DNA of 19,225 nucleotides. It comes from a candidate division FCPU426 bacterium. Lineage in GTDB: Bacteria; Oederibacteriota; PGYV01; Palsa-1178. This document shows, in pieces, positions 1 through 6,934 of the stretch. Under the pieces are notes generated by a model. It was given only the letters and a program-made list of their open reading frames with translations. It was not told the origin of the DNA and searched no databases. Within the stretch, counting starts at the first letter, position 1. The number at the start of each line of letters is the position of its first letter. The translations under genes were made by a program, and so were the position numbers. The DNA is taken from assembly GCA_003167475.1 (NCBI GenBank), contig PMTB01000237.1, forward strand, positions 2,808 to 22,032, in the 5' to 3' direction.

Positions 1-2
1 AG

Positions 3-467
3 GATTTGAAATCATGCAAGTACGTGCTTAATATAACAGGCGTTGACGGCAAAAAGGCGGAGATCACGGACAGGCAGGTCATTCGCGACCCGTTCGTTAT
101 ATCGACAAAGGACAGAAGGCTTAAAATGGCGAAGAGGATATATTTCGAGAATAATCTTTTCACCATAAATCCGGACATGATGCCGAGGCTCGATGAGATC
201 GCGGCCGAGATAAAAGGATACAGGAACGCGCAGATATACATACAGGGACATTCATCCAGTGAAGGCGACAGCGATTACAACCTGAAACTTTCGCAGGAAA
301 GGGCCAAGGCCGTGCTCCGGTACCTGGTTGAAAAGTACAAGGTATCCCCGATTTCGGTCACCACTGTCGGTTACGGCGCGGCCATCCCCATAGATAAAGG
401 CATGACCGAAGAAGGTAAGATGAGGAACAGAAGGGTTGAGATAATAATAATAGGTGAAAAAGAGTGA
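3..467 (+). CDS. OmpA-family peptidoglycan-binding C-terminal domain protein (5' end cut off)
   Basis: This is the C-terminal part of a larger protein. The frame is open to the left edge, and the TTG at position 6 is followed by no signal peptide, so I treat it as an internal codon. From about residue 40 of the visible part there is an OmpA/Pal-type domain: IYFENNLFTI, then IQGHSSSEGDSDYN, LSQERA, VTTVGYGAAIP, and the closing RNRRVEIIII. Domains of this family sit in the periplasm and bind peptidoglycan, tying outer-membrane complexes to the wall. The Asp usually found in GHTD, which contacts diaminopimelate in Acinetobacter OmpA, is Ser here, while the Arg of LSxxRA is kept. The preceding YVLNITGVDGKKAEITD looks like the end of an Ig/FlgD-type domain (inference). 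Four consecutive ATA (Ile) codons at 441-452 lie near the stop. The last 4 nt overlap the next gene (GTGA), indicating translational coupling. Confidence 0.85.
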   Translation, partial: DLKSCKYVLNITGVDGKKAEITDRQVIRDPFVISTKDRRLKMAKRIYFENNLFTINPDMMPRLDEIAAEIKGYRNAQIYIQGHSSSEGDSDYNLKLSQERAKAVLRYLVEKYKVSPISVTTVGYGAAIPIDKGMTEEGKMRNRRVEIIIIGEKE

Positions 468-1555
468 CGCGGCACATAACGGCAGTCATACTCGCGGCAG
501 CGCTCTGCCTGGCGGCAGCCGGGTGCCAAAAAACGCCGTCCGCGGCAGACTTAAACCAAAGCCCCGAGACTGTTTTCAATATGGCCACCGAGGCCATGGT
601 AAAGGGCAATGACGCTCTGGCCATAGACCTGTATTACAAACTCGATAAATCATACCCCAGCTTTAAAAAATACAGGGCAGATACACTTTACAGGCTCGGG
701 ACCTTATTATACAAGACGGACCGCTTTGACGAAGCGGAGCCGGTATTCGCGAAGTTCGCGGAAAAATGCAAAGATGACGACAGGCTCAGGAAAGTTTACG
801 AAAAACTTATTGAGATCTATGTGCAGGACCTCCACGACGAAGACAAGGCCCAGGCTATCCGCGACCTGTACGCGAAGAAGTTCAAGGAAAGCCCGGTCCT
901 AAAGCAGATAGACAAGACCATGAACGTGCTTTCGGTTAACGAGGGCTCCGGCTCGGCCCTGCTTGCCATGGATTCGGGGAATATAGGCATTATAAAAATG
1001 CAGAAAACCGACGAAATTGACAGGGAATTTTACCCGGTCAGGAATTACGTCTTGAAAAGCGTCAAGTCGCCGGATGGAAAGCTTATTGTGGAAAAACAAA
1101 AACTCGACGGCAATTATTACCTTTTTTTCGGGCCGATAGGGTCCAGGATGGCGAAGATCGGCGGGTCATCCGGCGGTTACGCGCCGCAGTGGTCGTGGAA
1201 CAGCAAATACATATATTTCACTTCAATGAACTGGCAGAACAAGGAAAGGAAGATCAAGGTCTTTGACACCGCCGGCAAAAACACACGCGAGCTTTTCAGC
1301 GCCAAAGGCGTCGGACCGCTGTTGTGTATTTCTCCGGATTCAAAGAAGATCGTCTTTACATACCTTGACAAGCTCTGGATAATGAACAGCACGGGAAACT
1401 CCGTCACCCTGCTGAGTGAGAACATAAACGCGGGGGATATCAGGATGATAGCGTGGTCCAGGGAAGGCGACTCCATTATATTCTTGAAGAAAAATGAAAA
1501 AGAGACGTATTACCAGTGTGAATTCGGAAGAAGGGAAATAGCCATAGGAAATTAA
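464..1555 (+). CDS. Lipoprotein with N-terminal TPR-like helices and TolB-like (PD40) beta-propeller
   Basis: A 363-residue probable lipoprotein. The GTG start is placed by AGGTGA at 452-457 and by the 4-nt overlap with the upstream stop. Residues 1-21 form a lipoprotein signal ending AAAGC, with Cys21 as the likely lipidated residue; Ala at -3 is tolerated but not ideal. Residues about 35-150 are helical with TPR/BamD-like spacing (AIDLYYKLDKSYP, RLGTLLYKTDRFDEAEPVF). Residues about 195-355 carry repeated TolB/WD40-like blade motifs: SPDGKLIVE, PQWSWNSKYIYFTS, ISPDSKKIVFTY and WSREGDSIIFLK. TPR plus propeller in a lipoprotein, next to an OmpA-domain gene, is the domain set of the T9SS protein PorE, here spread over two genes. 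Both parts also occur in unrelated envelope proteins, so a general scaffold role is the safe call. A short inverted repeat follows the stop. Confidence 0.8.
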   Translation: MTRHITAVILAAALCLAAAGCQKTPSAADLNQSPETVFNMATEAMVKGNDALAIDLYYKLDKSYPSFKKYRADTLYRLGTLLYKTDRFDEAEPVFAKFAEKCKDDDRLRKVYEKLIEIYVQDLHDEDKAQAIRDLYAKKFKESPVLKQIDKTMNVLSVNEGSGSALLAMDSGNIGIIKMQKTDEIDREFYPVRNYVLKSVKSPDGKLIVEKQKLDGNYYLFFGPIGSRMAKIGGSSGGYAPQWSWNSKYIYFTSMNWQNKERKIKVFDTAGKNTRELFSAKGVGPLLCISPDSKKIVFTYLDKLWIMNSTGNSVTLLSENINAGDIRMIAWSREGDSIIFLKKNEKETYYQCEFGRREIAIGN

Positions 1556-1568
1556 CCGCCGCGGGCGG
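1556..1568 (+). other. Short GC-rich inverted repeat directly after a stop codon
   Basis: CCGCC-GCG-GGCGG starts on the base after the TAA at 1553-1555. It gives a 5-bp GC stem with a 3-nt loop. No T-run follows, so it is not a typical intrinsic terminator. It could stabilise or pause the mRNA between two genes 45 nt apart; that role is inference. Confidence 0.4.
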
Positions 1569-1584
1569 CATATAAAGGGCCTTT

Positions 1585-1593
1585 AAAAGGAGG
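1585..1593 (+). promoter_or_regulatory. Strong ribosome binding site of the TPR gene
   Basis: AAAAGGAGGG lies just upstream of the ATG at 1601, with GGAGG about 8 nt from the start. It is close to the anti-Shine-Dalgarno complement and stronger than most in the window, suggesting high translation of the TPR protein. Confidence 0.7.
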
Positions 1594-1600
1594 GTTTGGA

Positions 1601-3454
1601 ATGTTCATAAAAACATTAAAGTTTTCATTGTTGTTTTTTTTGTTGTTTGCCGGGGCGGTTTACGCCTCCGTCGAGGACTACCAAAACGCCGTGCAGAAGG
1701 ACCCCAACAGCGTCATAGCCAGGTTCAACCTCGGAAACGCCTATTACAAGGAACAGCTCTATGACAACGCGGCCGATTCGCTTAAGAACACCCTGGAGAT
1801 GAACAGGGACGACAAGTTAAACCACGGCAGGGTGGATTTTTTGGCGGCGCAGCTGCTGGGCATCATATACTTTAATTACAAGAATGACAACGACAACGCG
1901 ATAAAATATTTTAAAACGGCCGGTGAATTGAATCCATCCGACGGAAACAACTATTATTACCTCGGATTGACGCTGATGAAGGATTCAAAGCCCGATGAAG
2001 CGGCCAAGTCGTTCCTCAAGTCTCTCTCCAACGGGGTTGATGACGTTGCCGAAGTCTATTTCAAGCTCGGGCAGGTTTATTACGCAAAAAAAGATTACCC
2101 GTCCGCCATCGGGTATTTTGAGAAAGTGGTGGCGAAAAAACCCGATTTTGCCGACGCCAGGGAATACCTGGGGGACATTTACGACCGCAGGGGCAATGCG
2201 GACAAGGCTGTAGAGAATTATATCAGGGTGGTCAAGGTAAACCCGAACAATATGCACGCGCAGTTCCAGCTCGGGCTGAACTACGCCAAGCAGAAGGAAT
2301 ATGACAAAATGATAGCGGCCTATAAAAAAGCCATCAATATAGACCCGAATTTCGCGGACGCGCATTACAACCTGGGCATGGCTTACTATTACAGGAACAT
2401 GTATGAGGACGCGATAGCGGAATTCCAGACGGCCATAAAGCTTAACCCGAACGACGCCGCCTCTTACTCGCTGCTGGCCCAGACCAAGACAACGGCTTAT
2501 GAATCCCACTTATCCAAGGGCTCGGCTTTCCTTACCGGGGATGATTTCCTGCAGGCGCGCGACGAACTGCAGGCAGCGCTCGCCATAAAGCCGGGCGACT
2601 CAGAGGTGCAGAAATACCTTGATATAGCCAATGAATCCATAAGAAAGGCCGTACCGGCGAGACTTGAACAGGCAAAGAAGGATTTTGGGGACAAAAAATA
2701 CTCCGAAGCCTACAACGCATGGGATTTTGTCTTAAAAGCGGATCCCGCGAATTCCGAAGCCAGGGACGGCATGTCCGGGATAGAGAAGAATCTCGGCGAA
2801 CTGGTTACGGCCAGGGAGGTAAAGGCGAAGGATTTCGAAAAGCAGGGCAGGTTCGACGAAGCTATAACAGAGTATTCCGGGATTTTAAAGATCGCGCCCA
2901 AGTCCAGGGCCCCAGAACTTGAGGGGAAAATTTCATCGCTTATGTTAAAAATAGGCGGGAAGGTAAAAACGCTCCTGGCTGCCGCCGAAGAGGCCAATAC
3001 CGCCAAACAGTATAAGAAAGCTCTGGAAAAATACAACGAAGTCCTGAAATACGACGAGAAGAACGGCAGGGCATTGAACGGCATCACGAAGATCAAGTCA
3101 AGTATGGAAGAGGAAAAGCAGAACCTGCTGGCAAAGGCAAAGCAGAACAAGGCGGACAATCAGAGCAAAGCCCTCTCGTATTACAAGAAAGCCATAGAGC
3201 TTGACCCGAATAACGAAGAGGCTAACAAAGGCATACAGCAGATAACAGGGTCCGAATCCAAAGTCGCTCTCGACGCCCAGAAGATAAAATCCATGTATTA
3301 TGAGGGCGTGGATAAGTATGTCAACGGAGAAGTTGATGCGGCGATAAAAATATGGAAACAGGTACTTGCCATGGACCCGAACCACGTTGAGGCCCGCAAG
3401 AATATCAAGAGGGCAGAGGAAAAACTACAGGCTATCAAAAGCTTAAGCAGGTGA
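1601..3454 (+). CDS. Exported tetratricopeptide repeat protein (about 12 TPRs)
   Basis: A 617-residue protein. Residues 1-23 form a signal peptide (two Lys, hydrophobic LLFFLLFAGAV, likely cleavage after VYA), so it is periplasmic or surface-associated; there is no lipobox Cys. The remainder is almost entirely TPR units of about 34 residues, seen as repeats of the type YYKEQLYDNAADSLKNTLE, YYAKKDYPSAIGYFEKVV, YYYRNMYEDAIAEFQTAI and YVNGEVDAAIKIWKQVLAMDP, with Lys-rich helices between about residues 440 and 560. TPR solenoids hold protein complexes together; no catalytic motif is visible. T9SS uses TPR proteins (SprE/PorW, PorE), so a scaffold for an envelope machine is plausible from context only. 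The signal-peptide region contains a run of eight T (1634-1641). The gene ends 7 nt before the LacI-type regulator, so the two are probably co-transcribed. Confidence 0.85.
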   Translation: MFIKTLKFSLLFFLLFAGAVYASVEDYQNAVQKDPNSVIARFNLGNAYYKEQLYDNAADSLKNTLEMNRDDKLNHGRVDFLAAQLLGIIYFNYKNDNDNAIKYFKTAGELNPSDGNNYYYLGLTLMKDSKPDEAAKSFLKSLSNGVDDVAEVYFKLGQVYYAKKDYPSAIGYFEKVVAKKPDFADAREYLGDIYDRRGNADKAVENYIRVVKVNPNNMHAQFQLGLNYAKQKEYDKMIAAYKKAINIDPNFADAHYNLGMAYYYRNMYEDAIAEFQTAIKLNPNDAASYSLLAQTKTTAYESHLSKGSAFLTGDDFLQARDELQAALAIKPGDSEVQKYLDIANESIRKAVPARLEQAKKDFGDKKYSEAYNAWDFVLKADPANSEARDGMSGIEKNLGELVTAREVKAKDFEKQGRFDEAITEYSGILKIAPKSRAPELEGKISSLMLKIGGKVKTLLAAAEEANTAKQYKKALEKYNEVLKYDEKNGRALNGITKIKSSMEEEKQNLLAKAKQNKADNQSKALSYYKKAIELDPNNEEANKGIQQITGSESKVALDAQKIKSMYYEGVDKYVNGEVDAAIKIWKQVLAMDPNHVEARKNIKRAEEKLQAIKSLSR

Positions 3455-3461
3455 GAATTCA

Positions 3462-4478
3462 ATGAAAATAACCATTTATGAAGTGGCAAAAAAGGCGGGC
3501 GTATCCATATCCACGGCGTCAAAAGCGTTAAACGACCGCAAGGACGTCGGAGACGCGACAAAAGAGCGCATAAGGCTGATCGCGAAGGAGCTTTCTTATG
3601 AGCCGTCGCATTTTGCACGCGCTTTGGCCATGAGAAAAACCGGCAACATAGGCGTGATAACGGTGCGGTATTACCAGGCGCCCATGCTCACCAACCCGTT
3701 TTACTCGAAGATAATCGAGGGAATTGAAGAAGAGCTCATTACCGCCAATTTGAACCTGGTCACAAACGTGCTCAGGCGCGAGCAGGTGGAAGCCATGGAA
3801 ATACCGAAGATGGTCAAGGAAAAATCCGTCGACGGCATCATACTTCTCGGGCACATGCCCGGGGATTTTGTGGACATGATAGTGGACAAGGCGCCTCCGG
3901 CCGTAATGGTGGATAACGCTATGAAAAACCCGCCGATAAGTTCGATACTTATGGATAATGTGGAGGGTTCGGCCCGCGCAGTGGAATACCTGATAGATTC
4001 GGGACACAAGAGGATAGCGTATGTTTCCGGGCCGTCTTCGCGTTACAGTTTCCTGCAGAGGGCGGAAGGGTATAAAAAGGCCCACCTGGCCCGGGGATTA
4101 AAAGCCGAAGAGAGGCTTATGATATTCAATGAGAAGGAAGAGGCCGGTTACGGCTGGACAAGCGGCATTTTAAACACTGAACCCAGGCCAGACGCGGTTT
4201 TTGCCTGTAATGACGTCCATGCCATACTTGCCATAAACATGCTCAAAGACAATGGTTTATCCGTGCCGGACGATGTGAGCGTGATGGGTTTTGACAACAT
4301 CGATTTAAGCGAGCACTTTATCCCGTCGCTTTCCACCGTGGATATCAACAAATCCGCCATGGGTTCAAAGGCCGCGCAGATCCTGGTGGACATAATAAAT
4401 ACAAAGAAAAACAGGGTGGAAAACATTGTTTTTCCGACCTCCATTGTGGTAAGGAACTCGGTCAAAAAAAGGAATTAA
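3462..4478 (+). CDS. LacI/GalR-family transcriptional regulator
   Basis: A 338-residue DNA-binding repressor or activator of normal family length. Residues 3-50 are the LacI helix-turn-helix (IYEVAKKAGVSISTASKALN), followed by the hinge helix region (SHFARALAMRKTGNIGVI). Residues about 60-330 are the periplasmic-binding-protein-like effector domain with the expected signatures VDGIILLG, VEYLIDSGHKRIAYVSGP, DAVFACNDVHAILAINML, VSVMGFDNIDLSE and PSLSTVDINKSAMG. The family usually senses sugars or nucleosides and controls a neighbouring catabolic operon, but no such operon is visible here; neighbours are envelope genes. The ATG has only a weak AGGTGAG upstream (3449-3455, overlapping the previous stop). 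The ligand and targets cannot be told from sequence. A 19-nt palindrome one base after its stop could be a terminator stem or an operator. Confidence 0.93.
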   Translation: MKITIYEVAKKAGVSISTASKALNDRKDVGDATKERIRLIAKELSYEPSHFARALAMRKTGNIGVITVRYYQAPMLTNPFYSKIIEGIEEELITANLNLVTNVLRREQVEAMEIPKMVKEKSVDGIILLGHMPGDFVDMIVDKAPPAVMVDNAMKNPPISSILMDNVEGSARAVEYLIDSGHKRIAYVSGPSSRYSFLQRAEGYKKAHLARGLKAEERLMIFNEKEEAGYGWTSGILNTEPRPDAVFACNDVHAILAINMLKDNGLSVPDDVSVMGFDNIDLSEHFIPSLSTVDINKSAMGSKAAQILVDIINTKKNRVENIVFPTSIVVRNSVKKRN

Positions 4479-4479
4479 A

Positions 4480-4498
4480 TCCGGGTAATATACCCGGA
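4480..4498 (+). other. Perfect 8-bp inverted repeat after the regulator gene
   Basis: TCCGGGTA-ATA-TACCCGGA begins 2 nt after the TAA of the LacI-type gene. The 8-bp stem with a 3-nt loop is the best hairpin in the gap, but no T-run follows it directly. It may be an mRNA-stabilising stem, or an operator for the adjacent regulator or another protein. LacI-family operators usually have a central CG, which is absent here, so the operator reading is weak. Confidence 0.5.
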
Positions 4499-4544
4499 AC
4501 TATCATATACCGCAATTCGTCTAACTTAGTGTGGTTTTTTCCGG
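4494..4544 (+). terminator. Possible weak terminator or nested stem with T-run
   Basis: CCGGAA (4494-4499) can pair with TTCCGG (4539-4544). Inside it ACCGCA (4509-4514) pairs with TGTGGT (4530-4535, one G-U), followed by six T at 4535-4540. The inner stem plus T-run resembles an intrinsic terminator with a large 15-nt loop. The outer stem shares bases with the 4480-4498 hairpin, so the two cannot form together. Base pairing was read by eye, with no energy calculation. Confidence 0.3.
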
Positions 4545-4554
4545 TATTTTGTAT

Positions 4555-4560
4555 TATAAT
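4555..4560 (+). promoter_or_regulatory. Candidate -10 box for the downstream envelope operon
   Basis: A perfect TATAAT lies in an AT-rich stretch 66 nt before the ATG at 4626. No good TTGACA-like -35 sits 16-18 nt upstream (bases 4531-4538 read GTGGTTTT), and there is no TG extension. This is the only gap over 50 nt between genes in the window, which is the main reason to expect a promoter here. The rest of 4561-4617 is AT-rich with nothing else I can identify. Confidence 0.3.
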
Positions 4561-4625
4561 TAATACATTATAGCCATATTTTTAAGGCTGATTTTTTATT
4601 TTCCCAAACAATGAATTGAGGAACC

Positions 4626-5837
4626 ATGAAAATAAAACTTAAGGACATGTTTTTATACAGCCTTTTGGGTACGGCATTTTGTGCGCCTGTCTCGATAACC
4701 CTCGCGGAGATTTTTATGGTTATCGCCCTTATTTTATGGGCTGTTTTTGCCTACACAAACAGGATAAGCCTTAAGGAATCATTTTCTTCTCCCATGACCC
4801 TGCCCATCGCTGTATTTGTGGCCATACATCTGATCTGCGCCATCATAGGTATTGACCCGGGCCATAGCGTCGTTGATTTTTCAAAAGCCTGGATAATACT
4901 GATATTTTTCGCGGCAATGAACGGCTACAGGGAAGTATATCCCCTGCGCATGGGCGCGGGATTTTACGCCGGGGGAGCGGCATTCGCGGCTACTTATGCA
5001 ATAATCATGACCATAATACACAGGTTTATGGGTCACGATATGGATTTCAGGGCAGCGTCTTTCTCCGGCAGTTATATGCACGCGGGCGGGCTTTTCATGA
5101 TGGGAGCGATCACCGCAGCAGGCATCGTCGCTTACAGGTTTAAAAATGAGGACGTGGACAACACTCCGAAGTTTCTGTACCTTGGCGGTTTTTTCATAAT
5201 ATCGGCGGGATTGCTTTTTACCTTTACGCGCGGTTCATGGATCGCGGCGCTGGCCGGGCTTGGGGTGCTTTGTTTTTTGACCGATAAAAGGCTTTTTCTC
5301 GGGGTGCTTATTGCGGCTGTTTTAACCGGAGCGCTGGCCTGGAACACCTCCTATATGCACAGGCTTAAGGATTCCTTCCGGCTAAACCAGGGGACTTCAC
5401 AGATGGAGCGGGTATACATGTGGAAAGCCGGGCTGAATATCATCAAAGACAGGCCGTTGACCGGGATCGGCACCGGGGACCTGGAGAAGATATATCCGAA
5501 ATACAAGGACCCCCGGGCTATAGAGCCGAACGCCGGGCACGTGCATAACAACCTTCTGCAGATAGCCATCATAGACGGCCTGCCGGGGCTTGCCGCTTTC
5601 CTGTGGATATTCATCGTTTTCTGGATACAGCTTTACAAAGGCATACAAAGGGCCGAAAACCCGGTCTTCAAATATGTGCTTATAGCCGGATTTTCCATCA
5701 GCGTGGCTTTTTTCATAAACGGTTTCTTTGAATATAATTTTTTCTCCTCCCAGGTCGCGCTCGCGTTCTGGTATCTCATGGGAGTGGGCATGGCCGCGGT
5801 CAGGCTTGATAAACAAGGCATAAAAAACACCAAATAG
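4626..5837 (+). CDS. O-antigen ligase / polymerase family membrane protein (WaaL/Wzy_C type)
   Basis: A 403-residue inner-membrane protein with about ten hydrophobic segments, for example FCAPVSITLAEIFMVIALIL, FLYLGGFFIISAGLLF and LGVLIAAVLTGALAW. The Wzy_C signature is present: FTRGSWIAAL near residue 200, then a periplasmic loop with RVYMWKAGLNIIKDRPLTGIG and, near residue 304, the HVHNNLLQ motif, which holds the histidine considered essential in WaaL ligases. The family joins O-polysaccharide (or another glycan) to lipid A-core, or polymerises repeat units; the two activities are not separable by sequence. GAGGA at 4618-4622 precedes the ATG. The GT9 glycosyltransferase follows after 10 nt, so the pair probably builds LPS core and outer sugar. 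Length is typical for the family. Confidence 0.85.
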   Translation: MKIKLKDMFLYSLLGTAFCAPVSITLAEIFMVIALILWAVFAYTNRISLKESFSSPMTLPIAVFVAIHLICAIIGIDPGHSVVDFSKAWIILIFFAAMNGYREVYPLRMGAGFYAGGAAFAATYAIIMTIIHRFMGHDMDFRAASFSGSYMHAGGLFMMGAITAAGIVAYRFKNEDVDNTPKFLYLGGFFIISAGLLFTFTRGSWIAALAGLGVLCFLTDKRLFLGVLIAAVLTGALAWNTSYMHRLKDSFRLNQGTSQMERVYMWKAGLNIIKDRPLTGIGTGDLEKIYPKYKDPRAIEPNAGHVHNNLLQIAIIDGLPGLAAFLWIFIVFWIQLYKGIQRAENPVFKYVLIAGFSISVAFFINGFFEYNFFSSQVALAFWYLMGVGMAAVRLDKQGIKNTK

Positions 5838-5847
5838 GACGGGCAAA

Positions 5848-6912
5848 ATGAAAGTGGATACCGCTAAAATAAAGAAGGCATTGATCATAAGGCACAGGGC
5901 GATAGGCGACATAATACTGGTCACCCCGTTCATAAGGGCGCTTAAGAAAGCCCTGCCTGACGCGCAGGTGGATATGGTTATCGAGCCCATGGGGATAGAG
6001 GTGCTTGAAGGGAACCCTTACCTGCACCGGGCCCTGATACTGGAAAAAAACAGATTGAAAAAAGCCCCCCTATCTGTAAAAATGAAGGAGACTTTCAGGT
6101 TCTATAAGGGGTTGATGGACGCGAAATATGACGTGGTGTTCGACCTTTGGGGTAATCTACGCACGGCATTGATGTGCTTTTTGACAGGCGCCAAATACAG
6201 GGTGGGCTTTAATTTCAGGGGGCGCAAATATTTTTATAATACCGTGGTTTTTCCCGACGTGCCGCCCAAATATAATGTTTTTTACCACATGGACCTGCTG
6301 AAGGCCATAGGCATAAAAGACGACGGGGAAAAAACCGATTTTTATGTCCCTGAAAAGGACGTCAAATTCGCCGGGGATTTCTACTCGGGGATAGGCAGAA
6401 AACCCGGGGATAAGGTAATAGGATTGAACGGCGCGGGTTCGTGGATCACGAAACGCTGGCCGGAATACAGGTTCGCGGAACTCGCGGACGCCATTGTAAG
6501 GGCTTTTAAGAACGTAAAGATAGTGATTGTCTGGGGCCCGGGCGAAAAGGCAATGGCCGACAAGATATATGAACTGATGACTGCGGACAAAAAGGACGTT
6601 TTTTTGGCGCCGGAGACGACTTTAAAACAACTCGGGGCACTGCAACTGCAAATGGACGCTTTTGTCTCCAATGACGGGGCGCCTAACCATATAGCGGTCG
6701 CGCTTGATGTCCCGTCGGTCACGGTTTTCGGGCCGACAAACTATAAGTCGTGGGTGCCGGCATCAAACAAAAGGCACCTGGAAGTGCACAGCGCGCTGAA
6801 ATGCGCGCCATGCGACAACATGGAGTGCGGTTCGGGCATAGAGTGCATGAACGGCATAGACAGCAAAACTGTATTTGATAAAATGATGGAACTGCTGAAG
6901 AACACGGCGTAA
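5848..6912 (+). CDS. Glycosyltransferase family 9 (ADP-heptose:LPS heptosyltransferase-like)
   Basis: A 354-residue GT-B glycosyltransferase of usual length, acting on the cytoplasmic face of the inner membrane in LPS core synthesis. The N-terminal acceptor-side motif is ALIIRHRAIGDIILVTPFIRALK (Asp21 in the GD pair). The C-terminal donor-binding half has NGAGSWITKRWP near residue 194 and SNDGAPNHIAVALDVPSVTVFGPT near residue 274; the common form of that motif is SNDSGPMH, so this is a variant. Four cysteines (319, 322, 327, 333) form the CxPC...C...CM tail frequent in GT9 proteins. Which heptose or other sugar is transferred cannot be determined. The RBS-like AGGACGGG overlaps the upstream stop, and the gene lies 22 nt before the next, so it is probably in one operon with both neighbours. 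Confidence 0.88.
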   Translation: MKVDTAKIKKALIIRHRAIGDIILVTPFIRALKKALPDAQVDMVIEPMGIEVLEGNPYLHRALILEKNRLKKAPLSVKMKETFRFYKGLMDAKYDVVFDLWGNLRTALMCFLTGAKYRVGFNFRGRKYFYNTVVFPDVPPKYNVFYHMDLLKAIGIKDDGEKTDFYVPEKDVKFAGDFYSGIGRKPGDKVIGLNGAGSWITKRWPEYRFAELADAIVRAFKNVKIVIVWGPGEKAMADKIYELMTADKKDVFLAPETTLKQLGALQLQMDAFVSNDGAPNHIAVALDVPSVTVFGPTNYKSWVPASNKRHLEVHSALKCAPCDNMECGSGIECMNGIDSKTVFDKMMELLKNTA

Positions 6913-6920
6913 AAAACCTC

Positions 6921-6927
6921 AAGGAGG
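6921..6927 (+). promoter_or_regulatory. Strong Shine-Dalgarno that fixes a GTG start
   Basis: AAGGAGG is 7 nt from GTG at 6935 and is the main reason to accept that non-ATG start. GAGG (6924-6927) can pair with CCTC (6917-6920) over a 3-nt loop; with only four base pairs this is likely too weak to matter. Confidence 0.7.
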
Positions 6928-6934
6928 ACCTGAC

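Noticed and set aside
6..8. TTG as the true start of the OmpA-domain protein
   Set aside because: No signal peptide and no visible ribosome binding site (only five bases upstream); the frame is open to the window edge, so a truncated longer protein is more likely.
1985..2509. Reverse-strand open frame of 174 codons inside the TPR gene
   Set aside because: It lies wholly opposite conserved TPR repeats; it lacks a recognisable domain and probably reflects the codon bias of the + strand gene.
3528..4085. Reverse-strand open frame of 185 codons over the LacI-type gene
   Set aside because: It overlaps a complete, well-conserved regulator and has no recognisable motif.
5397..5990. Reverse-strand open frame of 197 codons
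   Set aside because: It spans the end of the O-antigen ligase-like gene and the start of the GT9 gene, both well supported; its composition is that of an antisense shadow.
6917..6927. CCTC-AAG-GAGG hairpin hiding the ribosome binding site of the membrane protein
   Set aside because: Only four base pairs; unlikely to be stable enough to control translation.
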